This document shows positions 17,732-26,636 of a DNA stretch of 64,000 nt, one piece after another. The notes under the pieces were generated by a model that made no database searches, was not told the DNA's origin, and worked only from the letters and a program-made list of their open reading frames with translations. Position 1 is the stretch's first letter. Each line of letters opens with the position of its first letter. The translations under genes were made by a program, and so were the position numbers. The stretch comes from Bin87 sp034423595. Its GTDB lineage: Bacteria; Chloroflexota; Dehalococcoidia; Lucifugimonadales; UBA3495. The stretch lies in NCBI GenBank assembly GCA_965207025.1, contig OZ242258.1, positions 682,001 through 746,000 on the forward strand, in the 5' to 3' direction.

Positions 17732-17760
17732 TGGCAAATGAACCCCGGTTATGCTATAAT
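17732..17760 (+). promoter_or_regulatory. Probable gyrB promoter with extended -10
   Basis: TGCTATAAT at 17752-17760 is a perfect extended -10 (TGnTATAAT). A weak -35 (TGGCAA) lies 17 bases upstream. The predicted start of transcription is about 35 bases before the first ATG of gyrB. Confidence 0.65.
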
Positions 17761-17801
17761 CCGTTCTACACCGATAGTATTATGAATCGTAATAGTCGCT
17801 T

Positions 17802-19844
17802 ATGTCGGCGACCGATGCACATTGGCGGCGCGAGCTGTCGGACCGGGGAAAAATGACTCAATCGATAACCATACCCGCGACCGAAGACTCATCGGAATAT
17901 ACTTCGGACAATATTCAAGTACTGAAAGGCCTCGAAGCGGTCAGAGTCCGCCCCGGTATGTATATCGGCAGCACTGGCGTTGATGGATTGCACCACCTGA
18001 TCAAAGAACTGCTGGACAATGCAGTTGACGAGGCCCTGGCCGGCTACTGTGATCGAATTGACTTGCACATTGCCGCCGACGGCGCGGTAAGCGTATCGGA
18101 CAACGGCCGTGGCATCCCGGTGGACGTCCATCCGGACACGGGTGTATCCGGCCTCGAAACCGTCATGACCACGTTGCACGCTGGCGGTAAATTCGACGGC
18201 GCCGCCTACAAGGTATCGGGCGGACTTCACGGAGTTGGTGCTTCGGTCGTAAACGCTCTCGCCTCCGAGTTGCACGCCGAAATTTGTCGCGACGGCGCCC
18301 GCTACACGCAAGACTATTCCCGGGGCATCCCTACCACCGAATTGGTGCGACATCAGCGCATCCGTCGGCAGGGGACTGTCATCACGTACTATGCCGACCC
18401 GGAAATATTCCCCGAGATCAATTACGATTTTGGTCGGTTGGTGGCGCAACTCCGTCAAACCGCATATCTCAACAAAGGTCTGGAAATTCACCTGGTTAGC
18501 GAGTTCCATGAGGCGGAACGCAACGGAGACATAGAACGTGCTTTCTTCTTCGATAGCGGCGTGGCGAGCATGGTTCGGAACATCAACCGCAAGCGCAACG
18601 TGGTGATGCCCGATCCCTTCTACTACCAGCGCAACGCTGAGGACGCCGATGTGGAAGTCGCCTTCCAGTACCATCACACCGACGGGCACGATAATCTGGC
18701 CGCCGATGAGCGTACCTTTGCCAACTGCATCCTTACCCCTGAAGGAGGCACCCACCTGGCCGGCTTCCGGTCTGGACTCACCCGGGTTCTGAACGACTAC
18801 GCGCGCAAGCAGAACTTCTTCAAGGACGCCAAAGAGTCCTTCAGCGGAGAGGATACCCGCGGGGGCCTGGTTGCCGTGGTCAGCGTGAAGCTCGGCGACC
18901 CGCAATTTGAGGGTCAGACCAAGAACAAATTGAGCAACCCGGAGATACGCAGCCGCGTCGAGGCCGCCACTTCCGAAGGACTGACCCGGTTCCTGGAGGA
19001 AAATCCCACCGCTGCCAAAGGGGTTTTGGAGAAGGTACAGACCAACCATGCAGCCCGCGAGGCCGCCCGCCGCGCCCGAGACCTCGTGCTCCGCAAGAAC
19101 GCCCTGGATGGAACATCCCTGCCGGGTAAACTGGCGGACTGCTCGGAAAGAGACCCGGCTAAGTCGGAACTCTACATCGTTGAGGGAGAATCCGCCGGTG
19201 GCTCCGCCAAGATGGGCCGCGATCGCCAATTCCAGGCCATACTCCCGCTCAAGGGCAAGATCCTCAACGTGGAGCGGTTCTTGGATAAGGTGGAACGTAT
19301 TTTGAGCCACGAAGAGATCAGGGCGCTGATCTCCGCCGTCGGCACGGGCGAGGGAGAAGCCTTTGACATCTCCAAGCTCCGTTACCACCGCATCATCATC
19401 ATGACCGACGCCGATGTGGATGGCTCCCATATCCGTACGTTGATCCTGACCTACTTCTACCGGCGGATGCGGCAACTCATCGAAGACGGTTTCCTCTACA
19501 TCGCTCAACCGCCGTTGTACCGCGTTCAGCGTGGGCGCAACATAGCCTACGCTTACTCCGAAGACGAGAAAGACGCGCTCATCAAGAAGATGTCCACCGC
19601 CCGTTCGGAGCCCTCAGTGCAACGCTACAAGGGTCTGGGTGAAATGAACGCCGATCAGTTGTGGGAAACCACCATGGATCCGGCTGCCCGCAAGATGTTG
19701 CAGGTTACCATCAACGAACTTGACGACGCTGACGGCATCGCCGACACCGACGGCGTGTTTGCCATGCTCATGGGCGAGCAGGTCGCTCCCCGCAAGAGCT
19801 TCATCCAGAGCCACGCCACTGAAGTGCTGAACCTGGACGTGTAA
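17802..19844 (+). CDS. gyrB: DNA gyrase subunit B (or ParE-type topoisomerase subunit)
   Basis: The protein (680 residues from the first ATG) has all GHKL and TOPRIM parts: LKGLEAVRVRPGMYIG, ELLDNAVDEALAG with the catalytic Glu, SDNGRGIPVD, GGLHGVGASVVNAL, then YIVEGESAGGSAKMGRDR and MTDADVDGSHIRTLILTY for metal binding. The C-terminal RYKGLGEMNADQLWETTM and MLMGEQVAPRKSFI close it. GyrB supplies ATPase activity for negative supercoiling. The start may instead be Met 18 (17853). ParE cannot be excluded without the partner subunit. Confidence 0.93.
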   Translation: MSATDAHWRRELSDRGKMTQSITIPATEDSSEYTSDNIQVLKGLEAVRVRPGMYIGSTGVDGLHHLIKELLDNAVDEALAGYCDRIDLHIAADGAVSVSDNGRGIPVDVHPDTGVSGLETVMTTLHAGGKFDGAAYKVSGGLHGVGASVVNALASELHAEICRDGARYTQDYSRGIPTTELVRHQRIRRQGTVITYYADPEIFPEINYDFGRLVAQLRQTAYLNKGLEIHLVSEFHEAERNGDIERAFFFDSGVASMVRNINRKRNVVMPDPFYYQRNAEDADVEVAFQYHHTDGHDNLAADERTFANCILTPEGGTHLAGFRSGLTRVLNDYARKQNFFKDAKESFSGEDTRGGLVAVVSVKLGDPQFEGQTKNKLSNPEIRSRVEAATSEGLTRFLEENPTAAKGVLEKVQTNHAAREAARRARDLVLRKNALDGTSLPGKLADCSERDPAKSELYIVEGESAGGSAKMGRDRQFQAILPLKGKILNVERFLDKVERILSHEEIRALISAVGTGEGEAFDISKLRYHRIIIMTDADVDGSHIRTLILTYFYRRMRQLIEDGFLYIAQPPLYRVQRGRNIAYAYSEDEKDALIKKMSTARSEPSVQRYKGLGEMNADQLWETTMDPAARKMLQVTINELDDADGIADTDGVFAMLMGEQVAPRKSFIQSHATEVLNLDV

Positions 19845-20377
19845 TGCCTCCCGACGGACTGGCCCTCCTCATCTCTGAAGAGGAGTTGAAATCAGCCGTC
19901 GCCGCACTCGCCCGGCAAATTGACCGGGACTACGCCCGCACTGGATTGGTGCTGGTCTGCTTGCTCAAGGGCGCCACGATCTTTACGGCAGACCTGCTCC
20001 GTTAATTGCGAGCCAGCGTGCATCAGGTGGAATTTCTGCGCGCCAGCAGCTACGGAAGTGATACCGTGTCGTCCGGGTCGGTGCAGGTGCATAGCCTGCT
20101 GTCAGACAGCGCAATCAAGGACCGCCACGTGCTCATCGTGGACGACATCGCGGACACGGGACACACTTGCGCAGCGGTGACGAAGTTCCTCCGCGAAATG
20201 GAACCGGCGTCCCTGCGTTACTGTACGCTGCTGGACAAACCCGACCGTAGGCAGGTGGAAGTACAGTACGACTACGTCGGGTTCACGATTCCTAATCACT
20301 TCGTCGTGGGTTACGGGATGGACATGGACCAACGTTACCGCGGCCTGCCCGCCGTTTATTTCTTCCCCGATCAGTGA
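19844..20377 (+). pseudogene. hpt: Hypoxanthine phosphoribosyltransferase-like gene with an in-frame TAA
   Basis: One frame starting at the ATG that overlaps the gyrB stop by one base gives an HPRT-like protein of 177 codons. It contains LVLVCLLKGATIFTADLLR, the PRPP-loop HVLIVDDIADTGHT, and LRYCTLLDKP with FVVGYGMDMDQRYRGLP. Codon 54 (20003-20005) is TAA, where family members usually have a Glu or Asp codon (DLLRELR-like). A single base change from GAA would explain it. A TTG follows directly (20006) and might allow reinitiation. Either the gene is newly dead or this base is a sequencing error. Confidence 0.85.
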
Positions 20378-21678
20378 TCTTTATGTTCCCTCTCCCTTCG
20401 AGGGCGGGGGTGAGGGTGAAAACTGCTATGGAGCGTCCCCCTCACCTCGTCCCTGTGCTCACCTTAAAACCACAACTTTTATTTGACATGCGCCCCCCTT
20501 TTTTGCCGAGGATGACGGTCTCGGTAGTGGGATCGCTGTCTGACGGCCCTAATCGTACCGGCAAGTCGTAGTGGATCGTGGCCTGCTGGGTCTTGCCCTC
20601 GCGGGGAAAGACATAGACTCGTTTTATGAAGATGTGCATGAAATCCCTGACCTCGTCGAGGTTGTCGGGATTCGTGAATGTCTTCTGGTCGAGGGCGGTG
20701 GCAATGATGCCTTCCTTGTCGTTGATGAACAGCCGGGCTTCCTCGGTATCTGCGGCGATTTGGGCGGCTTTTGCCTCGAGTTCCTGAACTTCCGTTTCCA
20801 GTTTGTTCTGGTCTCTTACCAGAGTGCGGAAGTTTTTGGCTTCGGGGCCGGCTCGCTTGAAGGTTGCGTTGATGTTGTCGATTTCGTTCTGGACGGCTTT
20901 CTTTCGGGCGTTGATGGGCCCCAATTCGGATTGCTGGTTCTCCAAGTATGACCTGCTGGCTTCGGCGACCGCCTCGGCTATCCTTTCAAGGTTGTCCCGG
21001 GTAAGGAAGTGGTTCCTGAGCCGTTCGTTCACTTGCTCGAGCAGAACGTCCAGCCGGGTGCTGGTGAAATTGCAAACTTCTTTCCCCATCCTCTTGCGTC
21101 GGGAGCACCGAAGGTAGGTGTTGCCGTTGGTCCTAGCCAGCTCCAGGTTCGACTCAATGCCCCTGGATTTGCAGTCGGCGCACTTGACCCGGTTGCTCAG
21201 CGGGTTCGGGCTGGAATGTGAGCGGGCTGGCGCCGTGGTCGGTCTCCGGTCGTCGATGGCCTGGTTTGCTTCCCGCCATTTGTCGTAATCGACGGCCGTC
21301 TGGTGGTTGTCCTCGATAATGGTCGGAGGAGCGTTTTCCTTGGGGCCTGGCACCCTGGATTGAGGCTTGACCCCGCGGAACAGCTTGCCGTGGTACTTGG
21401 CATTGCGGATGATCCGTCGTACCGTTTCGTCGGTCCATTGACCACCTTTGGGAGCCGGGATGTTGTGCAGGTTCATGTAGATGGCGACACGCATCGGCGT
21501 GTGCCCTTGCGTGACCTGATTCCAGAATATGAGAACGTATTCCCATTTGTCCGGGTCGGGCTCCAGCCAGCCGGCCTGGAACTGTCCTCTCTTGCTTCCG
21601 ATGCGCTGGGCTTCTCGCAGTTCCTCGGGGATGTTTTCCTCGTCCGGTTCATGCTGGAGCATATAACCCCAGGGGGGG

Positions 21679-23014
21679 GCTTAGAGGGGTAGGTATGGGC
21701 CGAAATTGGCCTGGCGCGTAACTTGGAAAGGCGCACGGGCATCCGGCATTCTGGTGTCATCACACCCCCAGATACCGGAGACCCTCGATGCGCCTTCCCC
21801 GAGAAACCTATCAGATTCAGCAAGCTATTGAAACGCATTTACCTCACCTATCTCAGCCACAATTGACCGGCTTGGCGCTGTGGGTTTGCGGGGCCATCCT
21901 GGCCGGCAGCGCCTGCCAGAACGCCGTGGCCTCCGCCCTCTCTCCCTGGCGCAAGTGGAACAACCTGCGCCAGTATCTCCGGGAGTGGCTCTACGACGGC
22001 AGCGACCGGACCAGCCCCTGCCAGACTCAACTGGACGTTACTCTCTGCTTCGCGCCACTGCTCAAATGGGTCCTGGCCTGGTGGCACTCCGACCGCCTGG
22101 CCCTGGCCATCGACCCCACGCTCAAGGGCGACCAGACCACCGCCATCGTCATCAGCGTGGTGTACCGCAGTTGCGCCATACCCGTGGCCTGGCATATCCA
22201 CCCCGCCACTCAGAAAGGCTCCTGGATGGACCCCACGGTGGAACTGCTCAAGGAACTGGCCCCGGCGATTCCACCCGAAATGACCGTCATCGTGCTCTGC
22301 GACCGGGGCATCTCCAGTCCCAAGCTGTGGCAGCAGATATGCACCCAGGGCTGGTACCCCTGTATGCGCTATAGGAAGAACATCACCTTCTGCGCCGACG
22401 GCGGCAAGCGCTTGCCCGCCCGCGCCTTTGTTTCCCGCCCCGACACCGCCTGGATCGGCCGGGGCACCGCCTTCGGTCCTCCCGCCGCCCAGCGCCGTTG
22501 CACCCTGCTGGTGGTCTGGTACGTCGAGCAGGAGGAACCCTGGATCATCCTCACCGACCTGCCTCCGGAGGAGGTCGGGGTGAGTTGGTACGCCCTGCGC
22601 TTCTGGATCGAGCTGGGCTTCAAGGCCCTCAAGAGCCTGGGCTGGAAGTGGGACAAGACCAGAAGAACCGACCCCACCCGCATCTCCCGACACTGGCTGG
22701 TGCTCTCGGTGGCAACACTGCTGGCCCTCGCCTACGGCACCCGGGTGGAGGACGCCAACGATCGTGGCATCGCCCCAGGCAACCTGCGGGCGCCGCCCAA
22801 GACTCTGGCTCCCAATCATCGGGACCCTTGGACCCGTCCGGCGCGTACCGTCAGCGTGATCCGCCACGGCATCGACTGGCTTCGGCGCTTGACGCTCAGG
22901 GGCAGGCTCTGGAGCCGCGTATGGCTGCTCCCAGAACCCTGGCCCGAACCCAAAACAGGCTTGGAGATTACCCATCATGCGCCCCCGTAAAAGCCTATAC
23001 CTACCCCTCTAAGC
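21679..23014 (+). mobile_element. IS4-like insertion sequence with 22-bp inverted repeats and 8-bp target duplication
   Basis: The 1336-bp element begins GCTTAGAGGGGTAGGTATGG and ends with its reverse complement, with one mismatch over 22 bases. AGGGGGGG flanks both ends (21671-21678, 23015-23022). The target is a run of nine G in the LSR1 gene that encodes PPP. Its transposase reads opposite to the host gene. Confidence 0.92.
21788..22990 (+). CDS. DDE transposase, IS4-like superfamily
   Basis: The 400-residue protein has a plausible DDE triad: LAIDPTLKGDQT (first Asp), IVLCDRGISSPKLW (second Asp) and ALRFWIELGFKALKSLGW (Glu within a Y/R-x-x-x-E-like helix). The N-terminal helical region resembles DNA-binding parts of IS4/IS701-type transposases. 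The reading frame is intact and fills the element, so it may be active. The exact family needs comparison to a reference set. Confidence 0.85.
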   Translation: MRLPRETYQIQQAIETHLPHLSQPQLTGLALWVCGAILAGSACQNAVASALSPWRKWNNLRQYLREWLYDGSDRTSPCQTQLDVTLCFAPLLKWVLAWWHSDRLALAIDPTLKGDQTTAIVISVVYRSCAIPVAWHIHPATQKGSWMDPTVELLKELAPAIPPEMTVIVLCDRGISSPKLWQQICTQGWYPCMRYRKNITFCADGGKRLPARAFVSRPDTAWIGRGTAFGPPAAQRRCTLLVVWYVEQEEPWIILTDLPPEEVGVSWYALRFWIELGFKALKSLGWKWDKTRRTDPTRISRHWLVLSVATLLALAYGTRVEDANDRGIAPGNLRAPPKTLAPNHRDPWTRPARTVSVIRHGIDWLRRLTLRGRLWSRVWLLPEPWPEPKTGLEITHHAPP

Positions 23015-23533
23015 AGGGGGGGGGTCCTATGTGGTAACCCAGCAGGGTGGCCTGGCGCTGTCCTCGCTTGGTCCGTATGGACGTTCTCCTGGATTCGGCC
23101 TGGGCGTTTACCAGCCGCTGGTGCCATTTCTCTTCGGACCGGTGGTCGTACTTCTCGCCGTCCAGGGCGGTGTGCAGCGTGATGCCGGCTTCGATGAGGT
23201 CCTTGGTGTAGGTGAAGAACTCCTCGATGTTCCTGGTGAAGCGGTCCAGGTCCCAGAACACCACGTCGGTGACCTCGTTGGCGGGGTCGAGGCAATACTC
23301 GAGCATATCGAGGAAATCGGGACGGCTCTTGGTGGAGAGCCCGCTGCCGACGTCAACCCACATGCGGTCGAAGAGGATACCCTCTTGGGCACAGAAGTCT
23401 CGGATGTCCTGGTCTTGGCTTGTCAGGGAGAAGTTGTCAGCCTGGCTTAGTCCGGACACCCGGATGTAACCGACGGCCTTTCGTGCTATGGCCGTGTGCA
23501 TGGCGGTGGGGGACATTTCGCTTCCTCCGTGCT

Positions 23534-24001
23534 CTACAGGAGCTTCCTTCCGGTGTAGTGCTGGTAGATCTGGACGACGAACTTCTTTATGTCCAACGGC
23601 AGGGTGCCGGCCGGCCGGTGATAATGGGCGACGTTGGGGTCGGTGATCACGAAGTCGAAGGCCCGCTGGATGTCCAGGACGGAATCCTCGCCGTCCGGTT
23701 GAGGGACATCGTCCTCCAGTTCGGCGACGTGGATCAGGTGGTCGAGGGACACGGAGTAGTAGCGGCTGAGCTTGGTCAGGGTCCTGATGCCCGGCTTCTT
23801 GAGGCCGCTTTCCAGGTTGCTGAGATAGGCGTTGGTGATTCCGGTGTCGGCTTCCACCTGCCGGAGGGTCTTGGTGCCGCGCAGTGTCCTGAGCAACTGC
23901 CCGATGGGCGGACGCTGCCTGGCGTTCTCGGCGGCCTGACCCGCTGGGCATTCGGCTTGGGTGGCGGTTTGACTTTCGGAAATTCGTTCCTTGGTGACCA
24001 T
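23534..24001 (-). CDS. XRE-family transcriptional regulator
   Basis: The 155-residue protein has a Cro/C1-type helix-turn-helix at about residues 33-88: IGQLLRTLRGTKTLRQVEAD, then TGITNAYLSNLESGLKKPG and IRTLTKLSRYYSVSLDHL. The C-terminal half (about 60 residues) has no recognised domain. It lies directly upstream of LSR1 with a 17-base gap, so the two probably form one operon with the repressor controlling recombinase expression. Confidence 0.9.
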   Translation of the reverse strand: MVTKERISESQTATQAECPAGQAAENARQRPPIGQLLRTLRGTKTLRQVEADTGITNAYLSNLESGLKKPGIRTLTKLSRYYSVSLDHLIHVAELEDDVPQPDGEDSVLDIQRAFDFVITDPNVAHYHRPAGTLPLDIKKFVVQIYQHYTGRKLL

Positions 24002-24037
24002 TTTCCTACCGTCCTTGCCTCGATTTATTGTTCAGTC

Positions 24038-24046
24038 TGCTATACT
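24038..24046 (+). promoter_or_regulatory. Probable extended -10 promoter
   Basis: TGCTATACT fits an extended -10 (TGnTATAAT with one change). It lies between the XRE gene and the small plus-strand gene at 24119, about 70 bases before that start. The XRE regulator could bind here to control both directions. Confidence 0.45.
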
Positions 24047-24118
24047 GGATACGGCGGCCACAAGCCGACTACTCAGCAAAAGGAGACGACTGGAGCAAAG
24101 CTCGAGCCAGTTTAGCAG

Positions 24119-24385
24119 ATGAACGAACCGACGAATGATCGCTGCGTCGATCAGGGGGTGAGTAATAGTTTTGTCTTTACGGACAGCGACATCGCCAAGT
24201 CGGAGCGGCTCCGGAAGGCCGTTGCGAAGCTCGTGATGAAGGAGAGGTCGGCGATGTTCGCCAAGTCCAAGGCTATTGACGCAAAGACTTCGGTTTCGGA
24301 AGAACCTGCCTTAGAACTCTGGGAAGAGATGCCTGAAGTGGCGAAAGAATTTGAAGCGTTTGATGCGGAAGAAGACGTGGTTTAG
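24119..24385 (+). CDS. Small acidic protein of unknown function, divergent from the XRE-LSR operon
   Basis: The 88-residue protein has a Lys/Arg-rich helix in the middle (KSERLRKAVAKLVMKERSAM) and a strongly acidic tail ending EEDVV. No family is recognised. No ribosome site lies directly before the ATG; AAAGGAG occurs about 35 bases upstream, and a GTG at 24158 is an alternative start. Its place beside repressor and recombinase is where LSR elements often keep small directionality or control proteins. That role is a guess from position only. Confidence 0.55.
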   Translation: MNEPTNDRCVDQGVSNSFVFTDSDIAKSERLRKAVAKLVMKERSAMFAKSKAIDAKTSVSEEPALELWEEMPEVAKEFEAFDAEEDVV

Positions 24386-24393
24386 AGGAAACT

Positions 24394-24416
24394 CGGGGCT
24401 GCCGGCGGCAGCCCCG
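24394..24416. terminator. Hairpin after the small gene
   Basis: CGGGGCTGCC pairs perfectly with GGCAGCCCCG around a 3-base loop, 8 bases after the stop of the 24119 gene. No T-run follows on the plus strand. Confidence 0.6.
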
Positions 24417-24450
24417 TGAAAGCGTCGGGATTAGTGCCGACGAATGAAAA

Positions 24451-24487
24451 GGAGCAACTCCCGGATTGAGAGTTGCTCCAGATTTTT
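24451..24487 (+). terminator. Rho-independent terminator between convergent genes
   Basis: GGAGCAACTC pairs perfectly with GAGTTGCTCC (10 bp) around a 9-base loop, and TTTTT follows at 24483-24487. AAAA before the stem gives a weaker T-run for the minus strand, so it may work both ways between the small gene and the zinc-ribbon gene. Confidence 0.75.
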
Positions 24488-24511
24488 GCCTGTCTGTACG
24501 GCCACCCTCGG

Positions 24512-25210
24512 TCATGGCAGCCACATTGGGTAGAGTTCCACCCGGTCCTCTTTGACGGTTTCCCCGGGTGAATCCGTGAGCATTTCCATCTGGTATACGA
24601 TGACCGCGGACGTTGAGTCGACCAGGACTTTTTCGACCAGGAGATCCAGCACTTCCTGGGCCTCGTCGGGTCCGTTTCCTTCCACGAAAGTCGCCGGGTT
24701 GGTGGCGTCGTTTCTGACGCCCTGTTCGTCGGCGATGAAGGCGAGCTGGTCGAGTTCTTCCCGGGCCGCCATGGACTGGCGGACTCGCGTCGCCGCGAGT
24801 TGGTCCAGCGCGCCGATTTCGGCTGCAGTGTCCGGGTAGTGCTTGGTGCGGTTTTCGGCGATCCTGAAGGCCGTGGGGTCTTGGGTTTTGGCGTCGGCTA
24901 AAATCGCCTCTGCCGAGTCCAGCTGTTGGCGTAGGGCGTTGGCGCGCGGCTCGGTGGTCGCCCTGATGACCCTGGTCGCATGGCTGATCACGTCGTCGGT
25001 GATGAACCTGTGGATCAGCCCACTGAACACCTTGTAAAGCAGCAGTCGCGTGCCCACCGGGTTCGTGGGGCAGTTTCGCCCGGAGTTGAGCGAGGCGTTC
25101 GGGCAGTAGTAGAGCTGGCTGGTGTGCGCCATGGCGGCGCCGCAGTTGGCGCAGTGGACCAGGTCACCCAGCGAAGGCTTGTTGTTGTCAAGGGCGGTTC
25201 TGTCAGTCAT
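24512..25210 (-). CDS. Stand-alone recombinase-type zinc-ribbon and coiled-coil protein
   Basis: The 232-residue protein begins almost at once with a zinc ribbon like that in large serine recombinases (HCANCGAAMAHTSQLYYCPN with NSGRNCPTN, residues about 18-50). A helical, coiled-coil-like region and a beta-strand tail (VLVDSTSAVIVYQMEM) follow. It matches the C-terminal half of an LSR but lacks resolvase and recombinase domains. AAGGAGAA precedes the ATG, and nothing LSR-like lies upstream, so it looks like a gene in its own right. It might regulate LSR1 through the shared fold, or be a relic. Confidence 0.7.
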   Translation of the reverse strand: MTDRTALDNNKPSLGDLVHCANCGAAMAHTSQLYYCPNASLNSGRNCPTNPVGTRLLLYKVFSGLIHRFITDDVISHATRVIRATTEPRANALRQQLDSAEAILADAKTQDPTAFRIAENRTKHYPDTAAEIGALDQLAATRVRQSMAAREELDQLAFIADEQGVRNDATNPATFVEGNGPDEAQEVLDLLVEKVLVDSTSAVIVYQMEMLTDSPGETVKEDRVELYPMWLP

Positions 25211-25517
25211 GGGATTGTTCTCCTTCCCTCTGTTCCAGTTTTTCAGAATACGAGAGGTTAGTCAAGAATTGTGGTTGTGGCGGCGGACGCGCGATGGTCC
25301 CGCCGGTTATGCCAACTGAACCCAACCGCCTGACCCTGCGCTGCCAGCGCGGGGGGCCGGGCCCACGGGTTGCCCAGACGCGCGCAGACGGCCGGCCAGC
25401 CCTGCCGGCATGTTCCGGGCTGCGCTTAGCGCACAACGCGCCGGAGCGTGCGTCACACGCCGCCACGGGCGACGGGAGCGGGCGGTCGGACAGCGAATTT
25501 GCTCCGCAGACTCGCGG
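25211..25517. other. GC-rich intergenic stretch
   Basis: About 300 bases without a supported gene. It contains short inverted repeats such as GCCAGCGCGGGG and GCGCTTAGCGC. It separates the LSR1 block from the duplicated-cassette block and is a candidate junction, but no attachment core is evident. Confidence 0.35.
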
Positions 25518-25970
25518 CTATGTATCCGGGTGTCTGCCGTTTCTCGGAGGTCGCCGCCGTGGGACGGCGGTTGGTGGATTGCGGCGGGTGATCTCACGGT
25601 AGCGGGCCGCGAGCCTTCCGAGGCTTTCTTCCTGCTCTTTGGTGAGGGTTCTGGCGGGGTCCGGTATGAAGGTGCCGGGAATGGCTTCATAGACGGGAAT
25701 CCCCTTGCGCAGTACGCTCTCGCTTTCGGGCCAGATGGTTGCCCTCTGGGTTTCCACCGTCTTGAAGGTGGCGGTGACGTAGCCTACGGCGGTTATTGTG
25801 CCGCGTGCTGTGGCGATGGCGTCTGGCTGTCTGGCGCTCCGGCTGGTCAGCGTGACCGCCGTGTCGAGCCGGAGGTTGATGGATTCGCTGGGCGTGGTCA
25901 GCCACATGACGGCGCCGTCTTCGGTGAGCCGGTCGATGAACCCCAGCGGCAGTATGCGGTTTTCGGCCAT
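25518..25970 (-). CDS. Hypothetical protein, beta-rich
   Basis: The 150-residue protein (starting MAENRILPLGFIDRLTEDGA) alternates short hydrophobic stretches compatible with beta strands, then has a helical acidic segment (TLTKEQEESLGRLAARYREI) and a basic, proline-rich tail. No family is recognised. A weak GAGG precedes the ATG at 25970. No counterpart is found in cassette B. Confidence 0.55.
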   Translation of the reverse strand: MAENRILPLGFIDRLTEDGAVMWLTTPSESINLRLDTAVTLTSRSARQPDAIATARGTITAVGYVTATFKTVETQRATIWPESESVLRKGIPVYEAIPGTFIPDPARTLTKEQEESLGRLAARYREITRRNPPTAVPRRRPPRNGRHPDT

Positions 25971-26090
25971 GGCGATCCTCTTGCTCTTTATGAAGAAGGG
26001 CAGGCCTAAAACCTGCCCCTTTCGGTGACGGACTGGCTTGTCCGTTCCAGCTCTGCCGCGGAATCCCGTGGCGTCTGCTTCCGGAAACGA

Positions 26091-26178
26091 GATCGGCCGC
26101 CCCGTCGTCAGGGCGACCGGCTTCGCCGTTGGCCGGCGACGTTTACATCGTGCTCTTGGTGACAACGGGCGATAACGG
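26091..26178. repeat. Intergenic double-hairpin element, copy 1
   Basis: CGGCCGCCC pairs imperfectly with GGGCGACCG, then TCGCCG pairs with CGGCGA; a conserved tail GGCGACGTTTACATCGTGC follows. Related elements lie at 36721-36782, 43432-43517 and 54521-54582. In the minus direction it follows the stop of the 26187 gene like a terminator. Confidence 0.65.
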
Positions 26179-26186
26179 ATCCGCCG

Positions 26187-26636
26187 TCACGGATCTCCTT
26201 GGGCTGGTTTCCTCATCCCCTGGGCCTGCTGGTCCTCAACCTTGGCGACCAGGTCGGCGCGGTAGAAGCTCTGTCGCTCGGCCGTCGTGATGTCGGCGGG
26301 ATAGTTTTCGCGCACCATGCGTCTGAGGTCATCGCCGTTCAGTTGCTCCACTATCTCGAAACCCAGCATCTGCGCAATATCGTCGGATTTCTCCCGCTCG
26401 ACGCGGCCGGGAACGTGGCCCAGGAGGTCGCCTACGTCGTCACTGTGCCTCCTGAGTTCCGCGGTGTTTTCTGCGACTAATCCGTCGCTCCGCGCGATGA
26501 ACTCCCGCTGTTCGGCGACGCATTCCTGCTGGTGCTCGATGGACGCGGTTACTTGGCTGGCGAACTGGTCGAAAGGTTCCGGAAGTTGCAGCAGTTCCAC
26601 GATGTGGCACGCTTGTTCCTGTTGGTCCGTCGTCAT
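26187..26636 (-). CDS. DUF3782-like helical protein, short form (cassette A)
   Basis: The 149-residue protein is mostly helical. LLQLPEPFDQFASQV resembles the N-terminus, and LGFEIVEQLNGDDLRRMV with QSFYRADLVAKVED the middle, of the 255-residue protein at 59573-60340. It lacks the C-terminal PD-(D/E)XK-like part of that protein. AGGGGG lies before the ATG. A frameshifted copy sits at 43526-43952. It may be a truncated nuclease or an independent short form. Confidence 0.7.
   Translation of the reverse strand: MTTDQQEQACHIVELLQLPEPFDQFASQVTASIEHQQECVAEQREFIARSDGLVAENTAELRRHSDDVGDLLGHVPGRVEREKSDDIAQMLGFEIVEQLNGDDLRRMVRENYPADITTAERQSFYRADLVAKVEDQQAQGMRKPAQGDP

Larger units (their letters stand above)
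20442..23516 (-). pseudogene. Large serine recombinase (LSR1), split by an IS4-like element
   Basis: The N-terminal part (23023-23516) holds the resolvase domain: YIRVSGLSQ with the nucleophilic Ser, SRPDFLDML and DLDRFTRN. The C-terminal part (20442-21678) holds the recombinase domain, a zinc ribbon (CADCKSRG, later LRCSRRKRMGKEVC) and a coiled coil. Removing 21679-23014 plus one 8-bp duplication joins GYHIGPPP to WGYMLQHEPD in one frame of 576 codons. GGAGG lies 7 bases before the ATG at 23516, and the XRE gene ends 17 bases upstream. LSRs integrate and excise mobile elements; this copy should now be inactive. Confidence 0.93.

Noticed and set aside
17889..19508. 539-codon open frame antisense to gyrB
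   Set aside because: High GC keeps antisense frames open. It has no ribosome site or domain, and gyrB on the other strand is certain.
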